Assembly (NCBI RefSeq): GCF_963082655.1
Contig: NC_081552.1
Location: 55,082,286-55,146,285 of the forward strand
Direction: 5' to 3'
Source of the DNA: Stomoxys calcitrans
Taxonomy: Eukaryota; Arthropoda; Insecta; Diptera; Muscidae
Length of the DNA: 64,000 nt
Shown: positions 1 through 11,391 of the stretch, in pieces
Layout of the letters: the number at the start of each line of letters is the position of its first letter
Numbering within the stretch: the stretch's first letter is position 1
The notes under the pieces: generated by a model
Database searches by the model: none
What the model was told of the DNA's origin: nothing
The model's input: the letters and a program-made list of their open reading frames with translations, nothing else
Position numbers and translations under genes: made by a program

Positions 1-503
1 GGAGTTGTAAACCTTTTTCTTTCTTTGCTCACTAATTTTTACTCGGTAGATGAAATAAATAATTAATTGATGTCAAAGGCCCCAGCGACAAGCATAAGTG
101 TAATATAAAACTTTATGTCATAGATAAAAGTCCGCCAACTAATACTATTTTAACACATTTTCATACATAGTAAGTTCCTTTCATTGTAATATTTTCATTG
201 TAGAATTTTTTTTTTTGAAGAAAATCAATAATTCAAAAGGTAAATTTTAAATTTTGTTAAAAAATATTTCACTGTGTCCATCTCTACGGTCAAAGCCTAC
301 AGAACTAATAAATTTCTACTAGAATCAATGCTATCGACTGATAGATTTCGATCCTAACTCACTATGAGCTCCGTATCAATTGCCTTAAATACTGTATTGT
401 GAAATTCCAAGGAAAAAAAGAAATGGTTTCATTTGAAATAATTATTTTAAAATGTAAATCTGCATAACTCGTTTTTTAAAGAAAATGTAATTCACCCATT
501 AAA
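1..503. other. AT-rich sequence, nothing recognised
   Basis: No credible open frame, repeat unit or motif was recognised on either strand. The sequence is AT-rich with short homopolymer runs. Confidence 0.5.
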
Positions 504-1003
504 CAAGAATGGAGCTGTCTTAAAATAATTCCAATTCGAGCTAGGAAAGAGGTCTCCTAATGAAATTGGGATAGGCGTAAAGTGGACGACTAAAACTATT
601 TAAAAACAATTTAACCCGTGATATAAGGTCATGTTTTTGGGGGAAATTGGCTTGTCGAAATTCGCCAATTTTTTACATTCAAAAATATCTAACAAAAATT
701 TTTCTCAAAATTATCAGGAGTGAGATATCTGGAATCCATTTTAGTATCTTGTTGCATTTGATGGTTTCTATAATTAAATCCACCATTCTTCGCTAAATGC
801 TTATAAAATAATTTAAGCATTATTTTTTGTTTTTTATTGTAAATACATTGTGGCTTAGGAAATAAAAAGTAGGAAATAAAAAGGTTTTTTTATTTATTCA
901 AAAATGTCAACAAATTTTTTTTTAAAAAATTTCTTTAAAAGAATTGTCGTTAAGGAAATAAAAAAATACTACGTCAATATAACCGCACTTAATTATGAAT
1001 ATG
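504..1003 (+). repeat. interspersed repeat A, copy 1
   Basis: This block is collinear with 26474-26914 and its end matches 51836-51971. Shared landmarks are a GAGCTG start, a GGCGTAAAGT block, a GGGGGAAA block, the phrase CATTTGATGGTTTCTATA, and a TACGTCAATAT block before the end. No coding capacity was seen. The family is not recognised. The other two copies run directly into a CTAGCATAT repeat; this one does not. Confidence 0.6.
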
Positions 1004-1044
1004 AAATTTCATCCAAATGGGACAAGAGAATCGAGGGTCAAGCT

Positions 1045-1425
1045 TAATGGATTAAAATTTTGTCGTTAAAACTATTTATTGAAAATTGTCTATAGAAAAA
1101 TTTAAGAAATATGTTTTCGTTTGAAAAGCTTTTATTGAAATTTATCGAAATCTTTAAAAATTTCTTTTAGACAAAATAGTTTCGGGGATGCCCGGGCCTG
1201 AGCAACATTTTGCCTTTACACATTTCATTGAAATTTTACCTTTAGAAAAAAAATATCTTTCAATTTTTATCTTTACATAGAAAAAAATTTATTTTGTATT
1301 TTGGGACAAAAGCTTGTCTTATCACGAATTTATCACGAAAATTTTGTCGATAGAAAAAAAATATCATTAAAATATAATTTTCAGAAAAATTTTTATTAAA
1401 ATTTTGTCTTTAGAGATTGCATTGC
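1045..1425. repeat. degenerate minisatellite of about 30-40 bp
   Basis: The phrase ATTGAAATTTTGTCTTTAGA and close variants recur irregularly. The array is old, with indels between units and a GC-rich interruption near 1190. No gene is visible. Confidence 0.45.
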
Positions 1426-1602
1426 AGGATAATGTCCGGCTTTAGACCATTGTTTAATGCTTTCTATTTAAAGAATAGTATAGGAAAAACATTTAAAAGT
1501 CAGCAAAGAATGTATTGTTGCTAGAAGCATTTGACTGGTTTCCTGTATCGCGGTTTCATTTTCTACCAAGAAAAATTATCAGCAGATGTCAACTGGATCA
1601 TG

Positions 1603-1643
1603 GTGCTTTACAACCATTCCATCTACAGTAAGTTGTAAAGCAC
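1603..1643. repeat. short inverted repeat (hairpin)
   Basis: GTGCTTTACAAC at 1603-1614 is followed by its exact reverse complement at 1632-1643, separated by 17 bp. It sits just outside the TGCTG-rich element and may be its flank or a chance hairpin. Confidence 0.5.
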
Positions 1644-1654
1644 ATCAACCAAAT

Positions 1655-2305
1655 TTGTTATTCAAAACAGCAAAAATGTTTGCTAAAACAGCAGTTTTTG
1701 TCTGCTGAAAATGGGAAAGAAAGACATGTTTCAGCAAACAAAGGGCTGCTGTATTAGCAAACATTTCTTACTGCTATTTCAAGTAACAAAATCTGCTGTA
1801 TTGAGTACACAAGTCTGCTGAAAAAAAATGTGAATGCTACTTTTTATGGTTGCCTGTTACTTGTTTGATTACTTCAGGGAGTTTTTAGAAATTTTGTTGG
1901 AAGAGATGATTTTAATTTGTGGAATATTATTGTAAAGAGGTTACCTGATCCATCCATTGGTATACATTTCGAAATGTGGCTGATCTGGCTCGCATTTTTT
2001 GTTATTCCTCTATTAATGTGCACATGACTGGCATGATCTTTTGTATTTAAATTTATAGAAAAAAGGTTATGGAAAATATACATTGAGTAGTGCTTATAAA
2101 CATCATTTTTTTCTTCTAACATCCGCTACATAATTAAGCAGCAGTCATTTTCAGCCAACAACATACATTTCAGCAGTAAGCCTGCTACTCTGAAATTGCA
2201 GTACTACTGCTGCAATAGCAGAACCACTGCTACAATAGCATCAACATTAACTACCCATATTCAGCAGGCAGTGTTTGCTATTTTCAGCAAACTTTTTCTA
2301 TGAGT
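1655..2305. mobile_element. TGCTG/CAGCA-rich DNA-transposon-like element
   Basis: TGCTG and CAGCA pentamers are very dense in the outer parts (1660-1830 and 2140-2295). The left end reads GTTTGCT-AAA-CAGCAG, then TGCTGAAAATGG. The reverse complement of the right end reads the same way, so the ends are inverted relative to each other. Dense short motifs near both ends resemble transposase-binding subterminal repeats of hAT-type elements. The centre carries no recognisable transposase. Class is inferred. Confidence 0.45.
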
Positions 2306-3144
2306 GTAGTGTTTTTAGGGGTCAAAGTTACATTTTTTTTAACTTTTGCGCGTTGCTTTTGTGGGTTTTATTTGCAGAGTTGCATTTTTCAACGCAACGC
2401 TCAACAACAATGCTCAACGCGCTCATTCTGTTTTGACATTACTTTAATCAAGTCGATTTGGGTTCTAGTGCAAACGTGGTTTTACGGCCCAATTGAAAGG
2501 ATGGAGAAACCCCTATTTTATACCCCATGGCTTGAATTTCGGTCTCTTAATAATATTATGTATGCTCGCGATTTCAAAAATGTGTGCAAATTTGCACAAA
2601 CTGTTACTGGTAGTTGTTCGTTTGCTTTATTTGCCAGCAGAAGAAAGCGGGAGAGAGTAGAATATGATAGTTGATATCTTGCGAATAGCTAAAGGAGTAT
2701 TTACCATGGTTGAATTAAGAAGAATTAAGAAGAATTGTCCAACTACAACGAAATCAATGATTCAACCCTGTGGCGATGACGGCGCAAATTCCCAATACGC
2801 TGTAAAATTTCTGGACACTTCCTAATTGATAATCTGGTTTTTATTTTCATTATCATGTGTAGCACCCACAAGATCAAAAATTATAAACGTGTAAATAAAA
2901 AATTAAAATAATTAAAATGTGAAAAAAGGAACGCAATGTGAAAAAATTTTTGAATCCAAATCAAGCATTTGACGTTCTAGAATTTGGATATCACTCTGGA
3001 ATTGGACAATTCCATCAGCTGGGCAAGTAAGGTAATCTTCTTTAGTGAACCCTGTTTTTGTGATAACCAGCTGTTTAATTCATATAAGTAAAAGGTTTTT
3101 AAACAGGGACGCTACAAAAGTAAACCATTGGGACAACAAATGGG
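2306..3144. other. intergenic, no supported gene
   Basis: An open frame of 124 codons at 2300-2674 overlaps the end of the preceding repeat and shows no recognised domain. It is not accepted as a gene. No other structure was recognised. Confidence 0.4.
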
Positions 3145-4405
3145 AGAAAATCGAAAAAAAAACTAATACAAAATATGCTGCGTGAGAACGGGTAGAGATA
3201 TTTCTTTGAAATTTGAAATGGTCAGAGCTGAAGTTCTAGCGAGTTCGTGTGCAAAATTCAATGTGGTCCGGGCGCTTCTTGGCAGAACCCTAAAGTTGGT
3301 CACCTCGGTACTCCGAAAAATTGTTGGGGCTGCCAAATCTTCATTTGTGGTCCGATTTTCAAATTTTTGGTCCGCGTGAGGTTTTTGAGACATTCAACTT
3401 TTAATTTTTTTGTTGCAATTTTGACCGAGATCAGCTTTCGCCTTCGTGAATTGCAAAATACGATTGGTTTTTATTCATGATTTGGATTCGTGACAAAATT
3501 TACAATAACTTAGCCGCAACAACGTTCCACATCTGATTATTCATTTAAAAGTTAAACAGTTTGGAAGTCAACAAATGTGAAAAAGTATATTTTTTGCCAT
3601 TTTTGGTAAAATAAAGTACTTTCCTTGCTTAAATATCTTAATTTTTGTTTGTAAGGAGGATTTATAGAAGATACTGTTTAAGATAAATTCGAACTAGATA
3701 TGTCAACTTAAACGGAAGCTATATGTGCTTCAAAATAGGCAATTTTTTATTAAAAAATGGGGAAACTCCCTCATGTTTTTTTACTCCATATGTTCTCTAA
3801 ACTCATGCAAAAAATATTTTGCACCTTTCAATATTTGTAGCCTCCACAGCAAACTTACTAAAAAATGCTGATTTGGAAACCATCTTTGCGTGAAAGGGGA
3901 TTTTTGAAAAAGAAGGACAATTTTATCTCCAAAATTCAAAAAGTATTACTAAGATAACTTTATTCGTTTTTTTTTTCTTAGAATTTTTTCAATTTGAATT
4001 TTTGTTTTCCCAGAAATTTAATTTTTACCATATTTTAGCTTTTACAAAAATTTCACATCACAAATCTTAATTTTTATGTTTCATACTCTTTCTTGTCTTC
4101 TACAAGCCCATACCTTTTCAACGATGTATAATTTGTATAAAAATATTTTATACCCTGCGCAAAAATCGCTACCTAATTTGCACACCTCTATGATTTTATC
4201 ACCTATCCGGTAGAGTGTAATTGTGTAGAACATTTGAATAAAAGTCGAAAAGTGGGTTTTGCCCCTAATTTGTGAATTGCAGTATCAAAATACTGACTGA
4301 TGCCAAATTTGACCCAAGTATATCCTTCACATATTCAAATAATTTCGCCTTCTTACCTGAATACCTTAAAATCACTGAGGTGTCTTATCTAAAAAAAGGT
4401 AATAA
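3145..4405 (+). repeat. left inverted arm of foldback element
   Basis: Its reverse complement matches 6395-7455 in order, with indels; the left arm is about 200 bp longer. Short open frames here (3163-3480, both strands) are by-products of the arm and have complementary images in the other arm. Confidence 0.7.
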
Positions 4406-4561
4406 AACTTGTAGTTTTTTTACTTTTTCTCGAAGTATCCTAACCCTTCCGAATTTGTGGGAAATAATTTTATATTGTAACATTTGATACCTTAGTTTAT
4501 TGGCAAATTAGAGACTTCACCTATGTAAATAACAGGAAATAGGTAATACATTTATGTTTTT

Positions 4562-5105
4562 ATAACCACCACCAAAGGATGGAGGTATATTCATGTTGAT
4601 ATTCCGTTTGCAACACATCGAAATACTCATTTCCGACCCTATAAAGAATATATTATTGATCGTCTACGATCACGCTACAGCTTTTAAAAATAGAGATATT
4701 GAGCTGAAACGTTGCATAGATTCTTTTTTTGTCCATAGCAGGTTTAGTTCGAAGATGGGCTACATCGGACTATATCTTGATATAGCCCCCATATAGACCG
4801 ATCCGCCGATTTAAGGTCATAGGCCCATAAAAGCCACATTTATTATCCGATTATATATATTATCATGCTGAAATTTGGGACAGTGAGTTGTGTTAGGCCA
4901 CCCGACATACTTCTTTAATTTGGTCCCGATCGGTTCAGATTTGGATATAGCTGCCATATAGACCGATCTCTCGATTTAAGGTTTTGGGCCTATAAAAGAC
5001 GCATTTATTGTTCGATTTGGGACATTGAGTTGCGTTAGGCCCTTCGACAACCCTCTTCAATTTGGCCCATTATAAGCAAGCATCATCAACGGACTATAGG
5101 AGCAT
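4562..5105 (+). repeat. 153-unit repeat, subfamily III fragment, inside foldback element
   Basis: It begins with CACCACCAAAGGATGG and contains the GATCGTC core and two copies of the unit with ATATAGACCGATC. Unit spacing here is 165 bp because of a TA-rich insertion. It lies between the left arm and the transposase remnant, so it most likely inserted into the foldback element. Confidence 0.55.
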
Positions 5106-5269
5106 TTTTATGGCATCTTTGGTTCCACTTAGAATCCGTAAATATACATAATACAGGCCTGCCTTTAACGAGTTGAGAAGACATTTGGATAAATTCAACA
5201 CCTGGTTCAAAAAATTTATGTAGACCGATTTGCTTTAAAAATATTATAGAGTCTTCAGTCAATACACAA

Positions 5270-6115
5270 GAGTTAGTTCACCGCATTGAAATTGAGTTTA
5301 AAAACTTGGAACCAATCACCGTCGAAATAATGGAATATTCCTTTGAAATGGGATTCGATATGAAACTAACGATGATAGACGGAAAAGTAAGCAACGCTTT
5401 AACTGAAACGTCATCAATATGGAGATGTGGAATTTGTGGAAAAAGGAGTTCCGGATTCGTCAAAGGAATTTGAAATTAAGGAAGAAGCTTTGAAATATGG
5501 AATATCTCCATTGCATGCACGCATACGGGTTTTGGAATATTTCCTGCACTTGTCATACGATTTAAAATATTACAGGATGCTAGAGAGCACACCCGTCGAT
5601 AAACAAATTCTGAAGGAAATGCGAGCTTCGGAAAAGAAGAGAATACAGGATGAGTTTTAATATCGGTCAGGCGTTAAAAATCGATAAGCCACTATTTGGA
5701 AGCAATAACGATGGTAATACTGCAAGACGTTTTTTCAAAGATTCTGAAACCACATCAAAAATTACAGGAATCGACCAAATCTTAATTAAAAAATTAAATG
5801 TCATCAAAATGTCGATAAATAACAAACACCAAAATTAATTCAGAGAAATTTAGCAACTACTGCTCAGAGGTTTCGAGTTTATATAAAAATCTTTATCCAT
5901 GGAAGCCAATGACACCGACACTTCATAAGAAATTGTATCATGGTAAAATCATAACCGAAAATTCTTCAGAACATTCTTCATTTGGGCGAACATACGGAAG
6001 AACCACAAGAGGCAAGAAACCGCGATTTTTGGCACATTCAGCAGTTCCACAGAAGAAAATGTTCCAGAGAATTCCAAAATGACGATATTTTTAAAAAAAA
6101 ACTTCTGTTATCTTT
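5270..6115 (+). pseudogene. decayed DDE-type transposase of the foldback element (family unassigned)
   Basis: Coding-like blocks occur in several frames. At about 5290-5470 the frame reads TMIDGKVSNALTETSS and then WRCGICGK, a CxxC pair. A shifted frame (5427-5660) continues with LKYGISPLHARIRVLEYF. A third block (5650-5838) contains NDGNTARRFF and KITGIDQ. Near 5860-6110 comes YPWKPMTPTLHK in another frame. From memory this block order matches uncharacterised transposase-like proteins in arthropods and cnidarians, but I cannot name the superfamily. Frameshifts and stops make it non-functional. Its position between inverted arms supports a transposase. Confidence 0.55.
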
Positions 6116-6394
6116 AGATCCAGTTTTAACAGCTTGTTGAAATCGGTGGTTCTGCTACAGAACTTTAACATTCAATAATTCCAAAGAACTTGAGGATTTG
6201 ATTTACCTTTTAGATTTGATAGCAATACATACGATTACTTTTCTAATTCTAATTTCAAAGAATTTGAGGATTTGATTTACCTTTCAGATTTAGATAGCAA
6301 TACAGACGATTACTTTCAAGAAATAATATAATTCAAAAAAATAAGATTAAATTTTACATGTATTTTAAAAATAATGATAATGCAACAAAAAGGT

Positions 6395-7455
6395 TTACCT
6401 TAATTCCTGACTTAATACCAATTTTTTAGTATAAGGCATTTCACGTGAATTTGAGGTATTCGGATATGTGAAGGATAAACTTGGGCCAAATTTGGCATCA
6501 GTCAGTATTTTGATATTGCAATTCACAAATTAGAGGAAAACCTCACCTTTCGACTTTTATTCAAATGTTCTACACAATAACACTCTACCGGATAGTTGAT
6601 AAAATCATAGAGGTGTGCAAATTAGGTAGCGATTTTTGCGCAGGGTATAAAATATTTTATATACAAATTATACATTGTTGAAAAGGTCTAGGCTTGTAGA
6701 AGAGAAATTTTTGTAAAAGCAAAAATATGGAAAAAATTACATTTTTGTGAAAACGAAAATTCAAATTGAAAAAATTTTAAGAAAAGAACGTATAAATCTT
6801 AGTAATCCCCAAAAAAACCCCTTTCGGGCACAGATGCTGTGGAGGCTGCAAATATTGGAAGGTGCAAAATATTTTTTTGCAGAGGACATATGGAGTAAAA
6901 AAATTTTGAAGTACATATAGCACTCGTTTAAGTTGACATATCTTGTTCAAATTTGTCTTTGAAAGCATCTACTATATATCCACTTTGCAAACAAAAAAGA
7001 AAAAAAATATTTAAGCAATTTTTTTTCAATAAAGACTAATCAAGGAAAGTACTTTTTTTTACCAAAAAATGCAAAAAATACACTTTATTCGCTTTTGACT
7101 TCCAAATTGTATAACGGTTAACTGAATAATCAGATGTGGACCATTGTGGCGGTAAAGTTTGTGTAAATTTTGTAAATTTAAATTTTGTCACGAATCCAGC
7201 ATACAAATTAAAATCGAACCACAAATGCATTCGTGAATTGCGAAATACAAAGCAGATCTTGGTCAAAAACTCCAAAAATTGTTCGGAGTACCGAGGTGAC
7301 CAACTTTAGGGGGTCTGAATAGAGGCGCCCGGACCATCTAGGGCCCTGGAAATTTTGCTCACGAACTCAGCTCTAACCATTCCAAATTTCAAAGAGAGAT
7401 ATCTCTACACGTTCTCACACAGCATATTTTTTATTTTTTTTTTTTCGATTTTCCT
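6395..7455 (-). repeat. right inverted arm of foldback element
   Basis: Inverted partner of 3145-4405. It carries the complement of the GCGCAGGGTATAAAATA block and of the GACCAACTTTAG block, and ends near the complement of GAGAACG next to a T-run. The same arm type recurs at 14386-15035. Confidence 0.7.
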
Positions 7456-7504
7456 ATATTTTTTGCCGTTCTTTTAGCCATACTCCAATAGCATAGCAAT
7501 ATTT

Positions 7505-7642
7505 ATCCATTATTTTTTGTTTGTCTATAAAGAGATATTGTTTGTTTGTCTATAAAGAGATATTGAACAAAGAACAAATGCGATTAATGGTGGAGGGAAT
7601 ATAAGATTCGGCCCGGCCACACTTAGCACGCTCTAACTCGTT
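7505..7642 (-). repeat. 153-unit repeat, subfamily I, hairpin-end fragment
   Basis: Only the hairpin end survives (GATTCGGCCCGGCC then CTTAGCACGCTCTAACT). A phrase of about 25 bp around GTCTATAAAGAGATATTG is duplicated in tandem at 7517-7566. Confidence 0.65.
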
Positions 7643-7983
7643 TTGCTTCAAAATCTATTATCTAAAAAAACTAATCATGAAAAATTTCGCTAAATCGAAT
7701 ATATGAAAAAATGTTCATAAAAGTAGGTATTACGTTATCGTTGAGAGTTTTGTTGTGTTTCAAAAAAGTAACCGTGCAAAACATATGTTCACCTGTGAAA
7801 AACGAATATAGAACCAACCTTCTTTAAAGGGCTCGCCATATTGCTTACATGACCCATATTTTCTTTTTTTTCGCATGAGATTGACTCATTTAATGACAAC
7901 ATATTTTAGTTAAGTTAATTGAATTGGGGTAAATGACTTTTAAGGGCAATGAACGTGCGCCCATTGTCACCATTCTATCAAAA
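7643..7983. other. upstream intergenic of first chitin-binding gene
   Basis: AT-rich DNA with no repeat recognised. It probably includes distal control sequence of the gene at 8170. Confidence 0.35.
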
Positions 7984-7991
7984 GATAACAA
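7984..7991 (+). promoter_or_regulatory. candidate GATA-factor site GATAACAA
   Basis: An AGATAACAA motif lies about 80 bp upstream of the TATA box. The same octamer GATAACAA lies upstream of the second chitin-binding gene at 48673-48680. GATA factors control many midgut genes in flies, so a gut role is plausible but unproven. Confidence 0.3.
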
Positions 7992-8064
7992 CATCTTCGA
8001 CAGAATTTTAAGTTTTTGCAATGCGATTTCAAGGTTCAAGCAAACTAACATTGAAACCGGCATG

Positions 8065-8070
8065 TATAAA
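8065..8070 (+). promoter_or_regulatory. TATA box (TATAAA) of first chitin-binding gene
   Basis: TATAAATA lies about 105 bp upstream of the chosen ATG. A possible initiator, ACAGTTT at about 8097-8103, falls about 32 bp downstream, the usual spacing. Expected transcript start is about 8095-8098. Confidence 0.6.
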
Positions 8071-8169
8071 TACCAGATACTAAACGAACAAAGTTAACAG
8101 TTTCAAAAAACAAAATTGTATAATAATATTAGAGTGTTAAAAAAAACTAATCTTCAATATCCTATCGAA

Positions 8170-8778
8170 ATGAAGACTTTTTCTTTATTTATGTCTTTTT
8201 TTGCATTTACCACCTCCATTATGGGGGAACATTTTGAAGAATGTTCTTCAGCGCCGGTCAATACTTATGTTGGTGTTCCTAATGAATGTTATGCCTACAT
8301 ATATTGTAGTGACACAGAAGAAGACACCTTTAAAGAAAAATGTCCAGAGGGAACCTATTTTGATGCAGTAATTGTTGAGTGTGTAGTAGATGAGCTCAAT
8401 ACATGTCCAGAGAATATGGAAGTTGAAGCAAATGAATCAGAAGAAAACATAGATTCCCATAAGGAAACTGTTGATAGACCTGTGAAGGAGTCAAGTACCA
8501 GTATCACTCAAACTACTCCTTTAGCCACTTCGATCACTGCAACGACTGCCGTAACTCCAACACAAAACTTTATTAACTCAAGACCTGTGTGTGATCGTCA
8601 TAACGATGCCTATTATCCACATCCTGGGCGCTGTGAATACTATTACAAATGTATTTCAGGATACTTGAGCATTTTCCGATGCAGTTTCTTTTATGCCTGG
8701 GACTATCAGAAGGAAATTTGTTTGCCTAAGGATATGGTCCGATGTTTTGGTAGTGCTACAGTTAGAAAGTATCTCTAA
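8170..8778 (+). CDS. secreted chitin-binding protein with two peritrophin-A (CBM14) domains
   Basis: A predicted 202-residue secreted protein. The ATG at 8170 was preferred over an in-frame ATG at 8116 because it places a hydrophobic signal peptide (MKTFSLFMSFFAFTTSIMG) at the N terminus. Domain 1 has cysteines 25, 40, 46, 58, 71 and 79; domain 2 has 141, 155, 161, 171, 184 and 192. Both follow the six-cysteine CBM14 pattern with aromatic residues between. The linker (about 80-137) is first acidic, then Thr/Ser-rich and probably O-glycosylated. The family binds chitin in the peritrophic matrix or cuticle. Domain 1 is acidic and atypical (TEEDTFKEK between cysteines 46 and 58). No intron is apparent. 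A paralogue lies at 48964-49587, same strand. Confidence 0.9.
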   Translation: MKTFSLFMSFFAFTTSIMGEHFEECSSAPVNTYVGVPNECYAYIYCSDTEEDTFKEKCPEGTYFDAVIVECVVDELNTCPENMEVEANESEENIDSHKETVDRPVKESSTSITQTTPLATSITATTAVTPTQNFINSRPVCDRHNDAYYPHPGRCEYYYKCISGYLSIFRCSFFYAWDYQKEICLPKDMVRCFGSATVRKYL

Positions 8779-8837
8779 GTTAGGAATTTAATTTAAGATT
8801 AGGTTAAGAAGATTAATGAGTGTGATAAGAGAACTTT

Positions 8838-8843
8838 AATAAA
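8838..8843 (+). terminator. polyadenylation signal AATAAA
   Basis: Canonical AATAAA about 60 bp after the stop codon of the first chitin-binding gene. Confidence 0.6.
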
Positions 8844-8862
8844 CATTGATATTTATAGAACA

Positions 8863-10455
8863 CTAGCTGAACCGAGCCCGCTCCTCTGCGCCTTATTTTA
8901 CTTTATAAGGAGCAAACTTTTTCTTTGAATATTTATTTTCGACAATTAAAGTGCATTTAGTGAAATACCATGCTACGAAAATAGTACATATATCGCTTGA
9001 CTAACAGTTTAACAATATAAGTGCCTTTATCTGAATCCCATATGATCTTTACTGGTCTACGAACTTAAGTTTGGATATGTACTCCATTCTTAAAATACTT
9101 TATTTCAACCCGATATTCTCATGATGTCTGAGGTCTTTTCGGATGTGAGGCGATCCCCCAGATACTTGGCTCTGAAAACAATATCTGCATCGTGCTCTTC
9201 TCTCAAATACCATTTATTTAAACCCCTTATTGCCATTGGTTTTGAGGGGGAGTTTACAGGATGAGGCGTCCCTCCAAACACATGGCCCCAAAATCATTTG
9301 AGCCACATATTGGCATGGTCGAAAATTTTTTACCCTTTTGGCGGTGTTTTGGGGAAGGGGTGATGCCCTAAATACATGGTCCTACATTTGGATAATAAAA
9401 AATTCGTATTCTACTTCCAAATTCCTTTATCTGAGCGCCATATTGCGATGGTCACTAAAAATTGCTGTTTGTGGGGTATTTTGGGAAAGGGGTAAACTCC
9501 TAGAAAATTAGTCCCGAAAGTGGGTATCAATTCTTGCTCTGCCCCCCAATACCTTTCATTTAAGCCCCACATTGACATGGTCGGTAAATATGCCCTATTT
9601 AGGGGTGTTTTGGGGAGTGCGATGGTCACCCAAACACTAAGCCCTGAAAATATATCAGCAACGTGTTCCATTCTTATATATCTATGTATCATTTATTTGA
9701 ACCTCATATTGGCATTTGCCTCAAAATTGGATATCAAATTCGTTTTCTAATCTCAAATACCATTCATTTAAATCCCTTATTGCAAAATCCGGCAAATATG
9801 TCCGGTTTGAGATTTGGGCCCTAAAAACTATGAATATCGAGCTCCACTGTCTTGAAGACCCAAATTGTCTTGGTGAGCAAATACGACCTATTTGGGGGTT
9901 GTTATGGTGGTGGAACGTCCCCTAGACAGTTGGTCCCGAATGTTGATATCAGATTTGTGATCTACTCCCAAATACCTTTCATTTGAGCCCCATTTTTCCA
10001 TAGTCTGCAAACATGACCAGTTTGGGTGTGTTTTTGGGGATAGGGTGGCCACTCAGTGACTTGGCTTTGAAAATATGTATATCAGATTCGTGTTCTACTC
10101 TAAAGTATCCCTTATTGGAGCCCCATATTGCAATGGCCAGCGAATACTTTCTATTTGGGTGGTGTTATGGGGTGGGTTGGGCCAATAGAAACTTTTCCCC
10201 GAATATTGATATCAGATTAATGGGGTACTTGCAAAGGCCTTTCATTTGAGCCCCATATTGCTATGCTCGTAAATTTGTGCTCTATGGGGGTGTTTTGGGG
10301 CAGGGAGCGGCCCCCAAAACACTTGGTTCCACAGTTTGATATCATTTTCGTATTCTACTCTAAAATACCTTCCATTTGAGCCCCATGTTGCGATGGTCAG
10401 TAAATTAGTCCTGTTTGGTGGTGTTTTTGGGGAGGGATGGAGCCCCCAACACTTG
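8863..10455 (+). mobile_element. CTAG-CTGAACC repeat with about 130-bp internal units, copy 1
   Basis: It starts with CTAGCTGAACC and a GC-rich GCCCGCTCC block, then runs through repeated units of the type ACCTTTCATTTGAGCCCCAT ... GGGGTGTTTTGGGG ... ACTTGG. The GAGCC landmarks at 9984, 10118, 10248 and 10378 are 134, 130 and 130 bp apart. The far end is missing; it joins a 153-unit repeat at about 10455. Other copies are at 15380-15840, 52887-54765 and 56690-57735. No coding capacity. Confidence 0.7.
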
Positions 10456-11391
10456 GAATGAAATTTTGCACGACGTGTTTTGTTATGATATCCAACAACT
10501 GTGCCAAATATGGTTCAAATCGGTTCATAATCTGGTATAGCTGTCATATAAACCAATCTTGCATCTTGACTTCTTGAGCCTCTAGAATGCGCAATTCTTA
10601 TTCGATTTTATTGAAATTTTGCACGTAGTGTTTTGATATCACTTCCAACAACTGTGCTAAGTATGGTTTAAATCGGTCCATATTTTGATAAAGCTGCATT
10701 ATAACCAATCTGAGGTCTTGACATCTTGAGCCTCTAGAGGGCGCAATTCTCATCCGATTTAACTGAAATTTTGCACGTAGTGTTTTGGTATTCCTTTCAA
10801 AAACTGTGCTGGGTATGATTCATAATCTGCTATAGCTGTCATATAAACCGATCTGGGAACTTGTTTTCTTGAGCCAATTGAGCGCGCAATTCTCATCCGA
10901 TTTGGCTGAAATTTTGCATGAGGTGTTTTGTTATGACTTCCAATAACTGTGCTAAGTATGGCGTAAATCGATATAGAACCTGATATAGCTGCCATATAAA
11001 CCGATCTGGGATCTTGACTTCTTGAACCTCTTGAGGGCGCAATTCTCATCCGATTTGACTGAATTTTGCGTCTTCTCTCATGACTTGTCTAGTATGGTCT
11101 GAATCGATCAATAGCTTGATTTAGCTTCCATATAAACCTATCTCCCGATTTTGCTTCTTGAGCCCCTACAAGGCGCAATTCTTATCCGAATGAACTGAAA
11201 TATTACACAATGACTTCTGCAATGTTCAGCATTAATTTATGGTCCGAATCGGACAATAACTTGATATAGCTCCAATAGCATAACAGTTCTTATTCAATAT
11301 TCTATGTTTGTCTAAAAAGAGATACCGCGCATAGAACTCGACAAATGCGATCAATGGTTCGGCCCGGCCGAACTTTTCACGCTCTTACTTG
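10456..11391 (-). mobile_element. 153-unit repeat, subfamily I, copy a (truncated)
   Basis: It lacks the TACCC end. Units are marked by the GCTGNCATATAAAC phrase at 10540, 10693, 10835 and 10988; two intervals are exactly 153 bp and one is shortened to 142. The hairpin TTCGGCCCGGCCGAA is at 11358-11372, followed by the ACTTG end, which directly abuts the next copy. Confidence 0.8.

Larger units (their letters stand above)
3145..7455. mobile_element. foldback DNA transposon with long inverted arms
   Basis: Two inverted arms of about 1.1-1.3 kb (3145-4405 and 6395-7455) enclose about 2 kb holding a decayed transposase (5270-6115) and a piece of another repeat (4562-5105). Paired landmarks are the outer GTGAGAACGGG-type sequence, GAGGTGACCAACTTTAG against its complement, and the inner CTGACTGATGCCAAATTTG block against its complement. 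A target-site duplication could not be established. Confidence 0.7.

Noticed and set aside
2300..2674. 124-codon open frame
   Set aside because: It begins inside a repeat end, has no recognised domain, and is low-complexity at the start. No promoter or poly(A) context was seen.
3163..3393. Overlapping frames on both strands in the foldback arm
   Set aside because: Arm sequence; the frames are not maintained in the opposite arm or in the copy at 14386-15035.
8116..8169. Upstream in-frame ATG extending the first chitin-binding protein by 18 residues
   Set aside because: The extension is polar and would bury the signal peptide; the second ATG gives a normal secretory start.
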